From the NCBI GenBank assembly GCA_050486225.1, contig JBJHCV010000009.1:1-64000 (forward strand): DNA of 64,000 bases, read 5' to 3'. The position numbers and the translations under genes are program-made. The stretch is from JBBDIX01 sp050486225 (GTDB lineage: Bacteria > Actinomycetota > Nitriliruptoria > Nitriliruptorales > Nitriliruptoraceae). This document shows positions 26,238 through 34,311 of the stretch, in pieces. Each line of letters opens with the position of its first letter. Position 1 is the stretch's first letter. The notes beneath the pieces were generated by a model that made no database searches, was not told where the DNA came from, and was given only the letters and a program-made list of their open reading frames with translations.

Positions 26238-26304
26238 TCGACGGTGCGGACCCGGGCCACCGCGACACCTGAGGTGCACACGGCGAGCCCCGGTTCGTGC
26301 CGCA

Positions 26305-26349
26305 GGGCCGCGCTGGCTGCAGTGAACTGCACTGCCGCAGGCGCGGCCC
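26305..26349. terminator. Strong bidirectional hairpin terminator
   Basis: Between two converging genes: outer 9-bp perfect stem GGGCCGCGC/GCGCGGCCC (26305-26313 and 26341-26349), a partly paired 5-nt internal loop on each side, and an inner 6-bp stem GCAGTG/CACTGC closing a 5-nt loop. It ends three nt before the stop codon of the minus-strand gene and should work from both sides. Confidence 0.7.
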
Positions 26350-26351
26350 GT

Positions 26352-27938
26352 TCACGTGACGGTGACGGCAATCGAGTGATGTCCGGTCGCCCCGTCCGGT
26401 TTCGGGGGCTGTACGGCCGACGTCTGGGCCCGGCCCTGCCCGTCGATCGCGCGCACCTGGATCCTGTGGGGGCCCGGCGTCGCGTCCCAGGGCAGGCGCC
26501 ACTGGCGCCAGCTCGCCGGGGACAACGCATCGCTCAGTTCTGCCGGCTGCCACGGTCCCCCGTCGACGGACACGTCGACGCCGGAGACACCGTGCTCGTC
26601 CGCCCACGCCACGCCGGCGATCGTCGTCCGCCCAGCCGGCAGCTGTGCCCACTCGACGGGGACGTCGATCCGGGACTGGACTCTGATGGGTGCCCGGTCC
26701 GCCCAACCGAGGGGCACCCAGTACGCGCGGTGCGCCTCCCACGTCGTGAGCTGGATCTCCGACAACCACTTCGTGTTCGCCACGTACCCGTACAGCCCGG
26801 CGATGACCAGCCGTACCGGGAACCCATGGCGCTCCGGGAGGGGCTCGCCGTTCATGCCCACGGCCACCAACGCGGGCCGCCCGTCGAGGACGGCCTGCAA
26901 CGGGAATCCGCCGGTCCAGCGGTCCACCGAGTGCCCGACGACCTGTTCGGCGCCGGGCTGGACGCCAGCCCGTTCGAGCAGCCGCAGGAGCGGGACCCCC
27001 TGCCAGCGCGCGTGCCCGACGAGGTTCCCACCGACCTCGTTGGAGACGCATGACAGCGTCACGTCCTGTTCGACGTCAGCCATCGCGACGAGTTCGGCCA
27101 TCGTCAGCTCGAACGGGTCGTCGACCATGCCGGTGACCCGCACGGTGTGTGTCGAGGCGTCGACCCGCGGAGGGATCAGTGCGGTGTCGATGCGGAAGAA
27201 CCGGTCGTTGGGGGTCATGATCGGAGACAGACCCCTGACCTGCATGTCCGCCGGTGCGGGGACAGGCGGGAGGGGGCGCGCCGGAGTCGGCAGGTCGACG
27301 CCCGCCGCGCGTGGTTCTCCCGCACGTCGGAGCGTCAGGCCCGCGGTACCGACGACGACACCCGCGGTGAGCGCCGCACCCGTGGCCGCAAGGAATGCAC
27401 GTCGGGTCGGACGACGAACCCTCGGGTCATGCGACGAGTCGGACGGTGCGTCCGCGGAGCCCGGGACCGCGTCGGGTGCGGCCGACGCGCGGTCACGAGC
27501 CAAGAGCAGCAGGAGACCCCGCAACGTGGCCAGACCCACGACGACGCCGACGAGCACCACGGCGCCCGCGGAGACGAACGTGGACTCCCCCTCGACACGA
27601 AGGGCGAACGACGCGAGCCCTCCGAACACGGCGAAACCGACGCTTGCGGGCCACAGGCTGTGCGCGGCCACGGTGCCCAGCCAGGCGCCCGCGACGACGA
27701 CGACGAGGAGCATCGCGCCGGCGAGCGCGACACGGTTCGCCCCGCCGAACACGCTGATCGCCCACGTGACCAACCAACCGGGCGAGCGCGACACGATGAG
27801 GTCACCCACGGCGAACAGCGGCGAGCCGACGCGTCCGGAGGCGGTCGACGCCAGTTCCGTCGCCCCGATCGCGAGCACGGCCGCAGCCACGCCCGCCGCG
27901 CGGGCACGCCTGTCCGTCGCTCCCCGTTCTCCGTCCAC
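26352..27938 (-). CDS. Membrane-fused sulfite oxidase-type molybdopterin oxidoreductase
   Basis: A 528-aa protein. The N-terminal half holds four membrane helices (about residues 15-150) and a fifth hydrophobic segment after RRPTRRAFLAATGAAL, a twin-arginine-like sequence. The C-terminal half is a sulfite-oxidase-family molybdopterin domain: HTVRVTGMVDDPFELTMAEL, the molybdenum-binding Cys in VTLSCVSNEVGGNLVGHARW, GFPVRLVIAGLYGYVANTKW and a dimerisation domain (GVDVSVDGGPWQPAEL). Such enzymes oxidise sulfite or reduce protein sulfoxides outside the cytoplasmic membrane; the substrate is unknown. The frame opens at 27992, but GTG 27938 has GGAGG 8 nt upstream. It converges on SBP paralog 2. 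Confidence 0.82.
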   Translation of the reverse strand: MDGERGATDRRARAAGVAAAVLAIGATELASTASGRVGSPLFAVGDLIVSRSPGWLVTWAISVFGGANRVALAGAMLLVVVVAGAWLGTVAAHSLWPASVGFAVFGGLASFALRVEGESTFVSAGAVVLVGVVVGLATLRGLLLLLARDRASAAPDAVPGSADAPSDSSHDPRVRRPTRRAFLAATGAALTAGVVVGTAGLTLRRAGEPRAAGVDLPTPARPLPPVPAPADMQVRGLSPIMTPNDRFFRIDTALIPPRVDASTHTVRVTGMVDDPFELTMAELVAMADVEQDVTLSCVSNEVGGNLVGHARWQGVPLLRLLERAGVQPGAEQVVGHSVDRWTGGFPLQAVLDGRPALVAVGMNGEPLPERHGFPVRLVIAGLYGYVANTKWLSEIQLTTWEAHRAYWVPLGWADRAPIRVQSRIDVPVEWAQLPAGRTTIAGVAWADEHGVSGVDVSVDGGPWQPAELSDALSPASWRQWRLPWDATPGPHRIQVRAIDGQGRAQTSAVQPPKPDGATGHHSIAVTVT

Positions 27939-28055
27939 GAGCCCGACCTCCGACCGACTCACCGTACTCCTCGTCGACCTCACGGGAACCACTGCCTCGT
28001 CGGTGCCGTCTCACCGAGCGGAGGCCGCGCCGAACCCGGCCGCCAGGAGACCACG

Positions 28056-28469
28056 ATGACCAACGTCCACCGCACCGCCGTCGCCCTCGCACTGATGCTG
28101 TCGGTGGCCGCATGCACGCCCGCAGGCGCCGACGACACGCAGCCACCACCCGAGGCGCCCGTCGAGGGTCCCGCCACAGGCATGTGCCTCGAGGGAACCG
28201 TCGACTGCGTCGACGCCGTGTTCGAACCCGAGGTCGACGTGGACGGGGCGCTCGTCGGAGCGCGCGACCTGCTCGGCCTGTCTCATGAAGCCGTCGAGTC
28301 GCGACCCGGTGTACGCATCGGGCGACTCGGCGACGAGCACCTCGCGCTCACCGAGGACTACGTGATCGGACGCATGACCGTGGGTCTGGACGACGACGGC
28401 ACCGGTTCCCTGATCGTGACCGATGTCACGATCGAGCTCCCCGCAGGCCCCCAGACGATCCGCGACTGA
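28056..28469 (+). CDS. Small lipoprotein with I78-like domain
   Basis: A 137-aa lipoprotein: signal peptide with lipobox SVAAC (Cys20), a Pro-rich spacer, then a domain (about 68-137) resembling the proteinase-inhibitor I78 family: RDLLGLSHEAVESRPGVRIG, DYVIGRMTVGLDDDGTGSL, IVTDVTIEL. I78 proteins usually end in an RxxCG-type motif that is not present here. Inhibitor activity is therefore uncertain. ATG preceded by AGGAGA. It diverges from the sulfite-oxidase-type gene and converges on the molybdenum hydroxylase genes; 28470-28600 contains nothing identifiable. Confidence 0.6.
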   Translation: MTNVHRTAVALALMLSVAACTPAGADDTQPPPEAPVEGPATGMCLEGTVDCVDAVFEPEVDVDGALVGARDLLGLSHEAVESRPGVRIGRLGDEHLALTEDYVIGRMTVGLDDDGTGSLIVTDVTIELPAGPQTIRD

Positions 28470-28600
28470 GTGGGACAGGCACCGTCCGGTCGGCCATGAG
28501 AAGCTCGTGACGGGGACGTGCCGTGGCGAGTAGCGTGCACACCGGCCCCGAGGTGGCTTCCCCCCGTAGCCCCTCGGGGCCACTTCACGCCTCCGGACGG

Positions 28601-29452
28601 TCAGGCTGCCTCGAGCAGCAGCCGTTCGACGACTCGACGGGTCCACATCGCCGCCATCGCGGACTTGTAGTCCGCCGATCCCCGAGCGTCGTCGAACGGT
28701 GCGATGCGTTCGACGACACGAGCGCAGACCGCCTCGACGTCGGCGCCACCCGAGCCCACACCGCCGTCGTCCTGGGTCCACCCGAGTACCGGAGCCGACG
28801 CGACCCCGCCGAGCGCAACGGTCAGCCGACCCTGCGTCGGCCCGTCGGATGCGAGACGCGCGGCGACGGAGACGGTCGGATAGTCGCCGTCGCTGACTGG
28901 CGTGTAGCGCACGTAGTGTTCGCCCGTCGCGGCCGCGTCCGGCAGGACCACGGAGTCCACCAGTTCGCCGGGATCCGTCGCCGTCTCCAGGAACCCTCGG
29001 AAGAATCCGTCCGCCATGGGCACCGCCCGTGGACCGTCCGGTCCGATCAGGTGCACGATCGCACCGGCGGCGAGCAGGGCGGGCAGCAGGTCCTGTCGGG
29101 GGTCCGCGTGTGCCACGGCACCGCCGACCGTGGCCACGGCGCGAACACGGGGATTGCCCACGCTCCGGGCCGCCACTGCCACCATCGGGTGACGCTGCAC
29201 GACCGTGGGGTCGTTCGCCAGGTCCCACAGTGTCGTCGTCGCGCCGATGCGTACGCCGGCCTCGGTGGCGACGACCCCGGACAGTTCGTCGATCCGGCCG
29301 AGCCACAGCAGGCGTCGAGGCTCGACGAGCCGCTCTCGCAGCATGAGCGTCATCGCGGTGCCTCCGGCGATCACCACGGTGTCGACGTCGTCGGCCGCGC
29401 GGATCGCCTCGGTCAGGGTCGTGGGCGCGAGGAACACGGGTGCGTCGGTCAT
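28601..29452 (-). CDS. Molybdenum hydroxylase FAD-binding medium subunit
   Basis: A 283-aa CoxM/XdhB-type subunit that binds FAD and accepts electrons from the 2Fe-2S subunit. Seen: DVDTVVIAGGTAMTLMLRER (the FAD diphosphate-binding AGGT), RIGATTTLWDLA, GNPRVRAVATVGGAVAHADP (the second FAD motif, usually TxGGNxxxAxP; Asn is Ala here) and the C-terminal CO-dehydrogenase flavoprotein domain from about residue 175. Third gene of the operon; its ATG overlaps the upstream stop as ATGA. Substrate unknown. Confidence 0.88.
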   Translation of the reverse strand: MTDAPVFLAPTTLTEAIRAADDVDTVVIAGGTAMTLMLRERLVEPRRLLWLGRIDELSGVVATEAGVRIGATTTLWDLANDPTVVQRHPMVAVAARSVGNPRVRAVATVGGAVAHADPRQDLLPALLAAGAIVHLIGPDGPRAVPMADGFFRGFLETATDPGELVDSVVLPDAAATGEHYVRYTPVSDGDYPTVSVAARLASDGPTQGRLTVALGGVASAPVLGWTQDDGGVGSGGADVEAVCARVVERIAPFDDARGSADYKSAMAAMWTRRVVERLLLEAA

Positions 29453-29895
29453 CGGGCGATCGCCTCCCGGGCCGCGGCCAGGATGGTCTGGTACCCGGTG
29501 CACCGACACAGGTTTCCCTCCAGGTGCTCCCGCAGCGCAGCGTCGTCGACCTGACGTGCCTCGAGCCGCAGGGCACACACGGCGGCGACGTGCCCCGGGG
29601 TGCAGATGCCGCACTGCATCGCCTCGTTGGTGCAGAACGAGTCGACGACGTCGGGGAACCGTTGGGCGAGACCCTCGACGGTCCACACGTCACGGCCGTC
29701 GGCGAAGGCGGTCAGGTAGAGGCATGCGCTCACGGGTCGGTCGTCGACCAGCACCGTGCAGACCCCGCAGACGCCGCCGCCGCAGCCCTCCTTGGTCCCG
29801 GTGAGCCCGGCATCACGCAGCGTGTCCACGAGTCGCGCATCGCTCGCCACGTCGAACGTCGTCGCATCACCGTTGATCTGGAAGGTGACCTGCAT
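29449..29895 (-). CDS. Molybdenum hydroxylase 2Fe-2S small subunit
   Basis: A 148-aa CoxS/XdhC-type ferredoxin-like subunit. The N-terminal plant-type 2Fe-2S cluster ligands are in KEGCGGGVCGVCTVLVDD plus SACL; the C-terminal cluster ligands are in QCGICTPG and LCRCTGYQTI. Electrons pass from the molybdenum site through both clusters to FAD. The ATG follows GGGAG at a long spacing. Second gene of the operon, 18 nt after the large subunit. Confidence 0.93.
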   Translation of the reverse strand: MQVTFQINGDATTFDVASDARLVDTLRDAGLTGTKEGCGGGVCGVCTVLVDDRPVSACLYLTAFADGRDVWTVEGLAQRFPDVVDSFCTNEAMQCGICTPGHVAAVCALRLEARQVDDAALREHLEGNLCRCTGYQTILAAAREAIAR

Positions 29896-29913
29896 GTCGT
29901 CGTGTCTCCCTGG

Positions 29914-32049
29914 TCAGGCGTTCGACGCCACGGTCGTGTGCCCGTCGGCCAGCGCGCGCCAGACGGACTCCGCGCGCAGCGGCAGGTCGGTGATCCGGAT
30001 CCCCACGGCGTCCCGGACTGCGTTCGAGATCGCCGCAGCCGTCGGCACGTTCGAGAGCTCGCCGACCGCCTTGACGTTCGACGACCCCACACCACGAGCG
30101 CCCTCGACCAGGACCGTGCGCAGCGGTGGGACGTCCGTGACCGTCGGGATCTTGAACTCTCCCAGCGAGGCGGCCCAGACGCGTCCGTCCTCGACCTGCA
30201 GGTCCTCGAAGAGCGCGAATCCCAGACCCATCACCGTTCCGCCGTCGATCTGCATCTGGTGCGCAGCCGGATTGAGGACCTCGGCGACGTCGACCGCCGT
30301 GACGACGTCCAGCACGTGGACCTGGCCCGACTCCGGATCGACCCCGACACGGACCACCTGGACGCAGAAGGACGTGACGTGCTTGTCGTCCTCGCCGTCG
30401 ACCACGACGGTCACCGAGGGTTCGCCAGCGCGGCCACGCCATGCCTCCCCGGCGACGGCCGCAGCGCGCGCCACCGAGGCCGTGACTCGGCTCCCACCCA
30501 CGCCCAGGTCCTGAGCCAGTTCCCCGGTGGTCGTCTGACGCACCCGGACAAGGGCTCGGGGCAGGTCGAGTTCGCGGGCGACCGCCTCACGCACGGCCGT
30601 GTGGCTACCCGTCCCCGTGTCGGGCATCGGCACCTCGACGACGACCCCTCCGTCGTCCGATGCGGTCAGTCGCAGGCTGGTGCCGACGCGCGTGGGCGTC
30701 GGGCGGTCGTACACGGCGATTCCCGTGCCCAGCCGCAGCCCCTCGGGAACCTCCACGGGGTCGTGGCTCGCCTCCAGCGCCGCTTCGAGCGTCTGGAGGC
30801 CTCGGTACTCGACGAAGTGGTGACCCTGCGGGTTCACGTCGCCGTCCACCAGCAGGTTGCGACGTCGGATCTCTGCCGCCGACGTGCCCACGGCCAGGGC
30901 CAGTTCGTCGAGTGCCGTCTCGAAGGCGAACACGGCCTGGGGTGCTCCGGGCGCGCGCACGTGTCCGCGGGGCACGGTGTTCGTGTACACGATCCGTGAG
31001 TCGACGTGGAAGGCCGGAATCCGGTACGACGACCCGACGTCGCTCATCGCGTGCAGGTCCACCTGGGGGCGCACCTTGTACCCGGCGTACGCTCCCCCGT
31101 CGGCGAGCACGTCGAGACGCACCCCACTCAGCACGCCGTCGGCGTCGGCTCCCAGTCGCACGCGCATGCGCAGCGCGTGGCGTGGCGCTGGCGAGGTCAG
31201 GTCGTCGCCGTAGCGCTTCACGTACCGGACCGGCCGACCGACGAGGCGGTTGACCTCGGTGAGCAGCAGCGACTCGCCGTACGAGCCCTTGCCTCCGAAG
31301 TCTCCTCCGATGGCCACGTCGTGGACCACGACGTCACCGGGATCGAGACCCAGGCAGTGCGAGAGTTCGGCGCGGAGGCGGTAGGGCGACTTGTCGGTCA
31401 CCCACACGTGCACGACGCCGTCCTCGTCGCGTTCGACGACCGTGGCGTGCGGTTCCAGATATCCGGCGTGGCCCGACGGGGTCGTGAGGGTCAGGTCGAC
31501 GACATGGTCGGCCGACCGAAGCGCGTCGTCCACGGCATCCGGGTCGCCGTCGAGGGTGATCGACTGGTGATTTGCGGGGCCGTCCCGGGTCACGACGGCA
31601 CGTTCGTGGTCCCACGCTGCGTCGTGGACCAGTGGCGCCCCCTCAGCGACGGCACCGTTGGCATCGAGGACTGCGGGGAGTGGTTCGAGGTCGACCCTCA
31701 CGAGGGATGCCGCGCGTTCCGCGACACTGCGGCTGGTGGCGACCACGGCGGCGATCCGTTCACCTACGTGTCGCACGACGTCGCGGGCGAGGATCGGGAT
31801 GTCGCGCACGCTGCGACCATGGAGGCGCGGGCTCACGTCCTCGGCCGTCACGATGCGCAGGACGCCCTCGAGCGCCAGGGCCTCCGACGCGTCGATGCCC
31901 AGGATGCGCGCGTGTGGCAGGTCACTGCGCACGATCGCGACGTGACACTCCCCGTCCCGGTGGACGTCGGCCGCGTACACCGCCGCACCCGTGGCCTTCG
32001 CTCGCGCGTCCACGCGTGCGCGCCCGTCATGCGCGATCGACTGGTCCAC
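29914..32049 (-). CDS. Molybdenum hydroxylase large subunit (xanthine/CO-dehydrogenase family)
   Basis: An approximately 711-aa molybdopterin-binding subunit. Seen: RVDARAKATGAAVYAADV at the N-terminus, GGDFGGKGSYGES (cofactor loop), GHVRAPGAPQAVFAFE where form I CO dehydrogenases have the Cys-containing AYxCSFR loop, and KAVGELSNVPTAAAISNAV with the catalytic Glu. Loss of the CO-dehydrogenase loop means it is not a form I CO dehydrogenase; it is a hydroxylase of unknown substrate, perhaps a purine, an aldehyde or an N-heterocycle. It lacks the middle insert, so it is shorter than most (750-780 aa). GTG 32049 was preferred since GGAGGAG precedes it; GTG 32070 is possible. An XdhC-like protein is encoded at 10910-11404. 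Confidence 0.87.
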   Translation of the reverse strand: MDQSIAHDGRARVDARAKATGAAVYAADVHRDGECHVAIVRSDLPHARILGIDASEALALEGVLRIVTAEDVSPRLHGRSVRDIPILARDVVRHVGERIAAVVATSRSVAERAASLVRVDLEPLPAVLDANGAVAEGAPLVHDAAWDHERAVVTRDGPANHQSITLDGDPDAVDDALRSADHVVDLTLTTPSGHAGYLEPHATVVERDEDGVVHVWVTDKSPYRLRAELSHCLGLDPGDVVVHDVAIGGDFGGKGSYGESLLLTEVNRLVGRPVRYVKRYGDDLTSPAPRHALRMRVRLGADADGVLSGVRLDVLADGGAYAGYKVRPQVDLHAMSDVGSSYRIPAFHVDSRIVYTNTVPRGHVRAPGAPQAVFAFETALDELALAVGTSAAEIRRRNLLVDGDVNPQGHHFVEYRGLQTLEAALEASHDPVEVPEGLRLGTGIAVYDRPTPTRVGTSLRLTASDDGGVVVEVPMPDTGTGSHTAVREAVARELDLPRALVRVRQTTTGELAQDLGVGGSRVTASVARAAAVAGEAWRGRAGEPSVTVVVDGEDDKHVTSFCVQVVRVGVDPESGQVHVLDVVTAVDVAEVLNPAAHQMQIDGGTVMGLGFALFEDLQVEDGRVWAASLGEFKIPTVTDVPPLRTVLVEGARGVGSSNVKAVGELSNVPTAAAISNAVRDAVGIRITDLPLRAESVWRALADGHTTVASNA

Positions 32050-32119
32050 CCGTGGCTCCTCCCGGACCACCTGCTGTGCTCCCGCGCTGCACCCTAGTGC
32101 AGGACGCTGTCGCTCCAGG

Positions 32120-32839
32120 TCACGACAGGGTGCTCACCACGATGCCGACCAGCGCGACGACCACGAGGACGAGCACGACCATCACGGCAACCACAGGGAG
32201 CAGCACGGCGCCGACGGCACGACCGGTCGACAGGTCGTGCGCTCGTCGCACCGCGACGACACACAGCACCACGGTCCACACCCCCACGCCGAAGGCCGTC
32301 AGCACCCCCAGGACGGTGCCCAGCGCGCCCATGGGCAGAGTGACTCCGGTCACCACGACGGTGATCACCTGCGGGACCGATGCGAAGGCGAGTCCACAGA
32401 AGGTGACGCGGTAGCCGCCGGTTCCCCCGAGCATCCTGGCGAACAGAAGGACGACCGCCGTCCACACGGCGGTCACCGCGAGGCCGAACGGCGCACCCAC
32501 CAGCACGCCCGCCAGCAGCGACGCCGTGCCGGACAGCCCGACTCCCGGCGACCCGAGAGGGGCCGAGGACGAGACGGCGCCCAGCGATCCAGACGCGCTC
32601 GCCATCTGGGTCGTCGCCGTCAGGGCGTTCGCCACGAGTACCACGCCGATGGACCAGGCCAGCGGCGACCTGCGGACCACCTCGTCGAACGCTCGACCGG
32701 GGGTGGTGACCACCGCCACGCAGAGTTCGAGCAGGCCGGGCAGACCCGACGCCACGACGAGATCGGGCTCCGCGGGGCCCCCCACCGGCGTCGGGTCTCC
32801 CACCGGCGGCGGCAGGTCGTCAGGACGGGGGTCGGTCAC
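32120..32839 (-). CDS. Yip1-family membrane protein
   Basis: A 239-aa integral membrane protein. A Pro/Asp-rich cytoplasmic N-terminus (1-35) is followed by five or more hydrophobic helices (about 64-82, 108-130, 150-170, 178-200, 212-238), with a VVTTPGRAFDEVVRR segment typical of the Yip1/DUF1282-type domain. Function in bacteria is not established. Its GTG start overlaps the stop of sppA by 4 nt, so it is translated with the peptidase gene; a role in membrane-protein quality control is only a guess. Confidence 0.65.
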   Translation of the reverse strand: MTDPRPDDLPPPVGDPTPVGGPAEPDLVVASGLPGLLELCVAVVTTPGRAFDEVVRRSPLAWSIGVVLVANALTATTQMASASGSLGAVSSSAPLGSPGVGLSGTASLLAGVLVGAPFGLAVTAVWTAVVLLFARMLGGTGGYRVTFCGLAFASVPQVITVVVTGVTLPMGALGTVLGVLTAFGVGVWTVVLCVVAVRRAHDLSTGRAVGAVLLPVVAVMVVLVLVVVALVGIVVSTLS

Positions 32840-33765
32840 GGCTGGTACCTCGCTTCCGGGGCGCCGTGGATCAGACGCGACAGCTGCTGTTCCACGTCCA
32901 GGCGGCTCGTCGCCCGGTCCGTCGTCAGCAGGTCGAGCAGTCCCATCCGAATCGAACCCGGAGTGGACAGCATCTCCAGGAATCCCGGCTGCCTCTCGAC
33001 GAGCCGTGGGTGGTCGATCCCTGCGAGCTCACCGGCGATGCGGAGCGCCTCCGGCAGGCCGCCGAGTTCGTCGACGAGCCCCAGGGCGAGTGCCTGCTCG
33101 CCGGTGTACATCTCACCGGTTGCCAGTCGGCGCACGTCCGCGACGTCCATGCCTCGCCCTTCCGCGACCGCCGCGATGAACTGCTCGTGGAACTGGTCGC
33201 TCTGCACCTGGAGCATCGCCCGTCGCTCGGCCGTGAGGCGTCCGGGCATGAACATGTCCTTGTGCTCACCGGACGTGACCACGTCGAACTCGACACCCAG
33301 GTCCTCGAGGAGTTCGCTGTAGTCGAGCAGCGACAGGATCACCCCGATGCTGCCGGTGTAGGAGCCCGGGTGGGCGACGATTGCGTCGGCCCCGGCCGCG
33401 ATGTAGTAGCCGCCTGAGACCGACTGGTCGCCGATCGACACCACGACCGGTTGGGGGTGTTCGGCGACGAGCCGCCAGATCTCCTGGCTCGCCGCGACGG
33501 TCCCTCCCGGCGAGTTGAGGCGCAGGATCACCGCACCCACGCGAGGGTCGGCCTGGGCATCGGCAAGGCGTTGCCTGACGAGGCGTGGGGTGATGCCGCC
33601 TCCGACGAAGCCCTGGGGCACGTCGACGACCTGGCCCGTGAGCTCGATGAGCGCGACGGCACCGGCCGTGGGCTGACGTTCGACCGTCGAGAGGGTGGCG
33701 GTGAGGGTCGCCGCGATCACGGCCACGACGAGCACGACGACACCGATGACTGCACGCCTGGACAT
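32836..33765 (-). CDS. sppA: Signal peptide peptidase SppA (short form)
   Basis: A 309-aa serine/lysine protease of the ClpP/crotonase fold that degrades leftover signal peptides in the membrane. One N-terminal anchor helix (residues 5-25). The nucleophile Ser117 is in SVSGGYYIAAG, the oxyanion Gly-rich loop is LRLNSPGGTV, PGSYTGSIGVI follows, and Lys169 in SGEHKDMF is the likely general base. Length fits the single-domain SppA form (about 300 aa). First gene of a two-gene unit with the Yip1-type protein. Diverges from the RidA gene across 128 nt in which I find no clear promoter. Confidence 0.9.
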   Translation of the reverse strand: MSRRAVIGVVVLVVAVIAATLTATLSTVERQPTAGAVALIELTGQVVDVPQGFVGGGITPRLVRQRLADAQADPRVGAVILRLNSPGGTVAASQEIWRLVAEHPQPVVVSIGDQSVSGGYYIAAGADAIVAHPGSYTGSIGVILSLLDYSELLEDLGVEFDVVTSGEHKDMFMPGRLTAERRAMLQVQSDQFHEQFIAAVAEGRGMDVADVRRLATGEMYTGEQALALGLVDELGGLPEALRIAGELAGIDHPRLVERQPGFLEMLSTPGSIRMGLLDLLTTDRATSRLDVEQQLSRLIHGAPEARYQP

Positions 33766-33893
33766 GACACTCCTGTGCTGTCTCGGGCAGGGACCGTATT
33801 CGACCAGTGATGACGCCGCCATTCGCCCGCGAGGGAGACGCCGGGTCGTCTATCGTCGCCGCCACACCCCAGAGTCCCCCGTGGAGGCCCTCT

Positions 33894-34292
33894 GTGACGC
33901 TCGAACGCAGGCATCTGACTCGACAGGTCGAGGAGGGTCGGACCTTCTCGCGTGGCGTGGCCGTCCGTGGAGACGCCACCACGGTGTACCTGGCCGGAGT
34001 GACGAACAGGCTCCCGGACCGAACGCCGGTCACGGGAACCTTCGCCGAGCGGGCACACGCTGCGTTCCAGCGTCTGGGCGAGGCCGTGGAACTCGCAGGC
34101 GGTCAGCTGTCCGACGTGGTCACGATGACCACCTTCATCGCCGACAATGCGGATCGCGACGAGTTCACGCGCGTGCGCTCCGAGTACTTCGAGCCGGGAC
34201 GCTTCCCCGCGAGCGCGCTGGTGACGGTCGCGTCGTTCGCGCACCCCGACATCGTGCTCGAGATCCAGGCGATCGCCGTCATCGAGGACTGA
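33894..34292 (+). CDS. RidA-family (YjgF/Rid) protein
   Basis: A 132-aa protein of the Rid family, cytoplasmic trimeric deaminases that hydrolyse reactive 2-aminoacrylate and other enamines/imines. Seen: VYLAGVTNRLPD, TFAERAHAAFQRLGEAVELA, LSDVVTMTTFIADNADRDEF and a C-terminal VTVASFAHPDIVLEIQAIAV. The catalytic Arg of RidA proper (usually in the RSxVxV context) is not present; RFPASALVTV stands there, so this is a Rid subfamily member, not RidA proper. Start GTG 33894 has GGAGG six nt upstream. Convergent with the OsmC gene, 19 nt apart. Confidence 0.85.
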   Translation: MTLERRHLTRQVEEGRTFSRGVAVRGDATTVYLAGVTNRLPDRTPVTGTFAERAHAAFQRLGEAVELAGGQLSDVVTMTTFIADNADRDEFTRVRSEYFEPGRFPASALVTVASFAHPDIVLEIQAIAVIED

Positions 34293-34311
34293 CGCGTTCC
34301 CGGTCAGGCGA

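Noticed and set aside
29914..32049. Calling the molybdenum hydroxylase an aerobic CO dehydrogenase (coxMSL)
   Set aside because: The form I active-site loop with Cys is absent (RAPGAP in its place), so a CO dehydrogenase name would be misleading.
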